DNA of 8,268 nucleotides from Alphaproteobacteria bacterium (GTDB lineage: Bacteria > Pseudomonadota > Alphaproteobacteria > ATCC43930 > CGMCC-115725), in the NCBI GenBank assembly GCA_019241915.1, contig JAFAWI010000561.1, positions 1 to 8,268 of the forward strand. The letters are read 5' to 3'. The notes below the pieces were generated by a model that was not told the origin of the DNA, did not search any database, and saw nothing but the letters and a program-made list of their open reading frames with translations. Of the stretch, positions 6,007-8,268 are shown in pieces. Within the stretch, counting starts at the first letter, position 1. Every line of letters begins with the position of its first letter. A program made the translations under genes and the position numbers.

Positions 6007-7605
6007 TTACGCCGCGTTCAGGGTGAGGTCTTCGAACGGTGCGGTGTAGGCAAAGCCCGGGATGGTGCCAAATGTCGACTCGCCGACCCGCGGCCCGATG
6101 CCGTTCAGAAAGCCGAGCTGCCAGATCGGCGCGTAGATCGCCTTCTCGTGCACGAGCTGCTGCATCTTGGCGAGGATCGCCGAGCGCTTGTCGTGATCGA
6201 GTTCGTCGGCCTGCGCCGGGAACAGCTCGTCGATGTCGGGGTAGTTGCCGTAGGCGAACGCGCCGTCCTTGACGACGAACGACGCCATCCGCGTCGCCGC
6301 ATTGCCGAAGGCGCCGCTCGCTCCCTGGATGATGCCCTTGGTGTATTTCTTGTTCGAATAGCCGGCAACAAATCCGGCGCGCTCGATCGGCTGCAACTTG
6401 GCCCGGATGCCGATCTGAGCGAAATTGTCGACCACCACCTCGGCCATGTTCGAATACGAACTGTCGCAATAGAGCGGCCCGGCGTCGAAACCGCCGGCGA
6501 ACCCCGCCTGGGCCATCAGCTTTTGCGCCTTTTCAGGGTCGTAGACCGCCTCGGGCGGCTGCCAGAAATAGTCGAACGTGTACGGCACGACCGCGTTATT
6601 GGTGATCTTGCAGTAACCGAGAAACAGCGCCTTGCTCATGCCATCGCGGTCGATCGCGAGGTTGGCGGCCTGGCGCACCCGGATGTCGTGCCACGGCGAT
6701 TTCGGCTCCCACTGTTCGGGGAAATAGATCCAGTTGGGCGCCTGCAGCACGACCGGCTTCAGCGCAAGGCCGGGCGTCTTGACCAGCTCTTCGGCCAGTT
6801 CGCCGCGTACCGAATAGGCGATGTCGACCTCGCCGCGCTTCAGCGCCGCGAGCCGCGTCGCCTCGTCGGGCAGCACCTTCATCACCAGGCGCTTGACGCT
6901 CGGCGTCTTGCGCCAATAGTCCTCGAACGCCTCCAGCACCAGTTCGACGCCGGGGGTGAATGAGACGAATTTGTAAGGCCCCGCGCCGATCGGCGCCTGC
7001 TTGAACCCCTCGTCGCCGACTTTATCGAGATACTTCTTGGGAACTACCCAGCCGGCGCCCGACGCGCTCGAATAGAACGTCAGAAAATCGGGCCAGGCCT
7101 CCTTCAGCTTAAAGACAACGCGCTGCGAATCCGGCGTTTCAATCAAGGCGACCTTGCTCTTCATCAGCTCGTGCGCGGCACCCTTGTAGCGCTCGAACGA
7201 GAACTTGACGTCCTCCGCGGTGACCTGGTCGCCGTTGTGAAATTTGGCGTTCCTGCGGAGGACGAATTCGTAGCTCTTGTCGTCTTCGTTTTTGGACCAG
7301 GTTTCCGCCAGACACGGCGCCTGAGAGGTCCCCGGCATCGGTTTGACCACGGCGTCGTGCAGCGCGTAGAGCACCATGAACGGTGTGATGATGCCTTGCG
7401 TCTCGGCGGGGTCGAACCAGGTCGGTGCCATCGACACGTGGATGCCCCAGGTCAGCTGACCCGACGGGCCGGCCGCGGATGCGATCGCCGGCACTGCGGC
7501 GACCAATCCGATGGCGGCCGCGCCCAGCAACTCCCGCCGTGTCAGCTGCGCATCGTGAAGCCGGTCCGCTGCGGCCGGTCCGCGCACCCCTGCCATCTGT
7601 GCCAT
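6007..7605 (-). CDS. Family 5 extracellular solute-binding protein of the ABC importer, with a Tat-like signal
   Basis: The periplasmic receptor of the importer, 532 residues, first gene of the operon. It begins with a hydrophilic stretch, then LTRRELLG (21-28), a twin-arginine motif, a hydrophobic segment (AAAIGLVAAVPAIASAA) and a likely cleavage site after ASA at residue 44. This predicts folded export by the Tat system. The mature part has the SBP_bac_5 marks: LAETW, FHNGDQVTAEDVKFSFERY, GAGPYKFVSFTPG and DIRVRQAANLAIDRDGMSKAL. The family binds peptides, nickel-chelates, opines, glutathione and other small solutes, and nothing here identifies which. ATG at 7605 or 7596 could be the start: AGGGA lies directly before the first and 9 bases before the second. 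A candidate promoter and hairpin lie just upstream. The four transporter genes that follow in the same direction make co-transcription very likely. Confidence 0.95.
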   Translation of the reverse strand: MAQMAGVRGPAAADRLHDAQLTRRELLGAAAIGLVAAVPAIASAAGPSGQLTWGIHVSMAPTWFDPAETQGIITPFMVLYALHDAVVKPMPGTSQAPCLAETWSKNEDDKSYEFVLRRNAKFHNGDQVTAEDVKFSFERYKGAAHELMKSKVALIETPDSQRVVFKLKEAWPDFLTFYSSASGAGWVVPKKYLDKVGDEGFKQAPIGAGPYKFVSFTPGVELVLEAFEDYWRKTPSVKRLVMKVLPDEATRLAALKRGEVDIAYSVRGELAEELVKTPGLALKPVVLQAPNWIYFPEQWEPKSPWHDIRVRQAANLAIDRDGMSKALFLGYCKITNNAVVPYTFDYFWQPPEAVYDPEKAQKLMAQAGFAGGFDAGPLYCDSSYSNMAEVVVDNFAQIGIRAKLQPIERAGFVAGYSNKKYTKGIIQGASGAFGNAATRMASFVVKDGAFAYGNYPDIDELFPAQADELDHDKRSAILAKMQQLVHEKAIYAPIWQLGFLNGIGPRVGESTFGTIPGFAYTAPFEDLTLNAA

Positions 7606-7618
7606 TCCCTGTTCCGTA

Positions 7619-7641
7619 CGCGGCTCTCTTACGGAGCCGCG
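7619..7641. promoter_or_regulatory. 8-bp-stem inverted repeat before the binding-protein gene
   Basis: CGCGGCTC (7619-7626) and GAGCCGCG (7634-7641) are perfect complements around a 7-base loop, ending 13 bases before the ATG at 7605. There is no T-run on either side, so it is not a standard intrinsic terminator. It overlaps the start point expected from the candidate promoter, so it could be a repressor operator or a 5'-leader hairpin. The inverted repeat is seen directly; the function is inferred. Confidence 0.45.
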
Positions 7642-7686
7642 GCGATCTTAGGCGAGCCGCCGGTGAATGTCGCGTCGTTCTTACGG
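7627..7686 (-). repeat. CCGTAAGA direct repeat pair
   Basis: On the minus strand CCGTAAGA occurs at 7686-7679 and again at 7634-7627, 52 bases apart, about five DNA turns. The second copy covers the loop of the inverted repeat. The pair flanks the candidate promoter, so it could be paired regulator sites or chance. Confidence 0.3.
7645..7673 (-). promoter_or_regulatory. Candidate promoter of the ABC importer operon
   Basis: GCGACA (7673-7668) and TAAGAT (7650-7645) on the minus strand are separated by 17 bases. Each matches the sigma-70 consensus at 4 of 6 positions. Transcription would begin near 7638, in the inverted repeat at 7619-7641, about 33 bases before the ATG at 7605. This is the best match I found in the 94-base spacer between the binding-protein gene and the gene remnant at 7700. 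Confidence 0.3.
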
Positions 7687-7699
7687 CAAGCTTACCCGG

Positions 7700-7792
7700 T
7701 CACGCGACACGATCGCCTTTCTTGATCTCGACCGTGCGGTTGTCGACCGCCGGCAGCATCTGCGTCGGGTCGCGCGTCACGACGACGAGCGC
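7700..7792 (-). pseudogene. Displaced-frame C-terminal coding remnant
   Basis: A third reading frame, different from the one ending at 7777, reads about 30 residues, ALVVVTRDPTQML through VEIKKGDRVA, and stops at TGA 7702-7700. In this stretch 27 of 30 codons end in G or C, against about 20 of 28 in the competing + strand frame, and the peptide has a natural strand-and-turn look. There is no start codon with a ribosome binding site, so it is not an independent small gene. It joins the frame of the upstream partial protein if the GCGCGC run at 7794-7789 has lost one base or gained two. The join would read ARIGDA followed by LVVV. It may be the true C-terminus of that protein, or the tail of a different gene fused by deletion. 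I do not recognise the tail; a loose resemblance to the last strand of amidohydrolases is too weak to use. Confidence 0.5.
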
Positions 7793-8268
7793 GCATCGCC
7801 GATCCGGGCGCTCGACGCCGCGACGGTGGCGGCCGGAATGCCGCGCCGGTCGAGCGCGGGCAGCCGCGAGACACCGGCTTTGTCGATACCGATGCCGGCA
7901 TCGTTATAGAGCGCGCCGGCGATATCGTATTTGAGCGCGGTCTCCGGCTTGCCGCCAAGCAAGACGCCATGCGAGCCGGTGACGACAATCTCGTCTTTGT
8001 GCTCGGGCAGCACCAGCGAGGCCGAGTCGAGGGCCCAGACCTGCGGTGCTTTGTCCACCAGCAGGAACGCCGCCTCAAGCGCTTCGGGCGGCGCGGTTTT
8101 TGCCGATCTGGCCGATTGCAGCTTCACAGCAGCATCACGGCACGATTGCCCCGCGGCGACCCCGAGCGCAGCGGCCAAACCGTTGGCGTGTGAGATTACG
8201 CCGCGCGCCATCATGTCGGCACCGTCGCCGATCCTCGCCGTGTCGTAGCCGACCGTCGCGGCGGCGAC
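7777..8268 (-). CDS. Unnamed protein with a tandem internal repeat, C-terminal part
   Basis: The gene begins right of the window; 163 residues are visible in an open frame from the right edge to TGA 7779-7777. I do not recognise a named family. VAAATVGYDTARIGDG at residues 1-16 recurs as IPAATVAASSARIGDA at 144-159, with AATV and ARIGD identical, so the protein contains two copies of a unit about 143 residues long. The second copy has a well-defined core: DEIVVTGSHGVLLGG, GALYNDAGIGIDKAGVSRLPA and LDRRGIPAATV. The first copy continues after ARIGD with GVISHANGLAAALGV and SCRDAA, which the second copy lacks because the frame ends at ARSSS. The GSHG and NDAGIGID segments look like ligand-binding loops, but no function follows from that. 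No membrane segment is seen in this part. It runs in the same direction as the importer operon, but a 94-base spacer with a candidate promoter follows its remnant, so co-transcription is uncertain. Confidence 0.7.
   Translation of the reverse strand, partial: VAAATVGYDTARIGDGADMMARGVISHANGLAAALGVAAGQSCRDAAVKLQSARSAKTAPPEALEAAFLLVDKAPQVWALDSASLVLPEHKDEIVVTGSHGVLLGGKPETALKYDIAGALYNDAGIGIDKAGVSRLPALDRRGIPAATVAASSARIGDARSSS

Noticed and set aside
4410..6026. 538-codon open frame on the + strand
   Set aside because: It is antisense to the two permease genes and is dominated by Asp, His, Arg and Gln repeats, the usual shadow of hydrophobic codons in GC-rich DNA. The minus strand has unmistakable permease motifs.
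7667..7909. 80-codon + strand frame over the right-edge frame break
   Set aside because: About 20 of the 28 codons I checked end in G or C, clearly fewer than in the minus-strand frame (27 of 30), and it has no ribosome binding site or recognisable motif.
1..8268. CRISPR array, tRNA or rRNA genes, insertion sequences, phage genes
   Set aside because: Looked for on both strands by eye; no regularly spaced repeats, tRNA-like T-arm sequence, rRNA stretch, transposase motif or terminal inverted repeats were seen.

Overview
The window is GC-rich, tightly packed DNA, probably from an alphaproteobacterium of the Bradyrhizobium/Rhodopseudomonas kind. That placement is an inference from base composition, codon use and gene content; no rRNA or other marker gene is present. 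I see no rRNA, tRNA, CRISPR array, insertion sequence or phage gene, and no gene-free stretch longer than about 100 bases.

Left part (1-2150): the 3' part of a family III (CaiB/BaiF) CoA-transferase gene on + ends one base from the end of a toxin-antitoxin pair on the opposite strand. That pair is a VapC-type PIN-domain toxin and a FitA/VapB-like ribbon-helix-helix antitoxin. A 79-base divergent spacer separates the antitoxin from a + strand gene for a DsbA-fold protein related to 2-hydroxychromene-2-carboxylate isomerase. The spacer holds an imperfect palindrome over candidate -10 elements on both strands, so the antitoxin may control both directions. Parts of the toxin-antitoxin segment are visibly poorer in GC than the surroundings.

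Middle and right part (2108-7605, all -): a complete five-gene peptide/nickel-type ABC importer operon. In transcription order it encodes a Tat-signal-bearing family 5 solute-binding protein, two membrane permeases (DppB-like and DppC-like) and two ATPases (DppD-like and DppF-like). Gaps are 40, 6 and 14 bases, then a 4-base overlap. The binding protein would capture the solute in the periplasm, the permeases form the channel and the two ATPases drive import. The sequence does not reveal the solute. The last ATPase gene overlaps the 3' end of the isomerase-like gene by 43 bases, tail to tail.

Right edge (7700-8268, -): the 3' end of a gene I cannot name, encoding a protein with two copies of an internal repeat about 143 residues apart. 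Its reading frame stops at 7777, but a different frame immediately after (7792 to 7700) looks strongly coding and ends in its own stop. This suggests a frameshift or a deletion fusion. A 94-base spacer between this locus and the binding-protein gene carries a candidate promoter and an 8-bp-stem hairpin.

Most of the window is ordinary metabolism and transport. The two places most worth a second look are the divergent operator region (1406-1484) and the frame break at about 7790. I found no convincing new multi-gene system.
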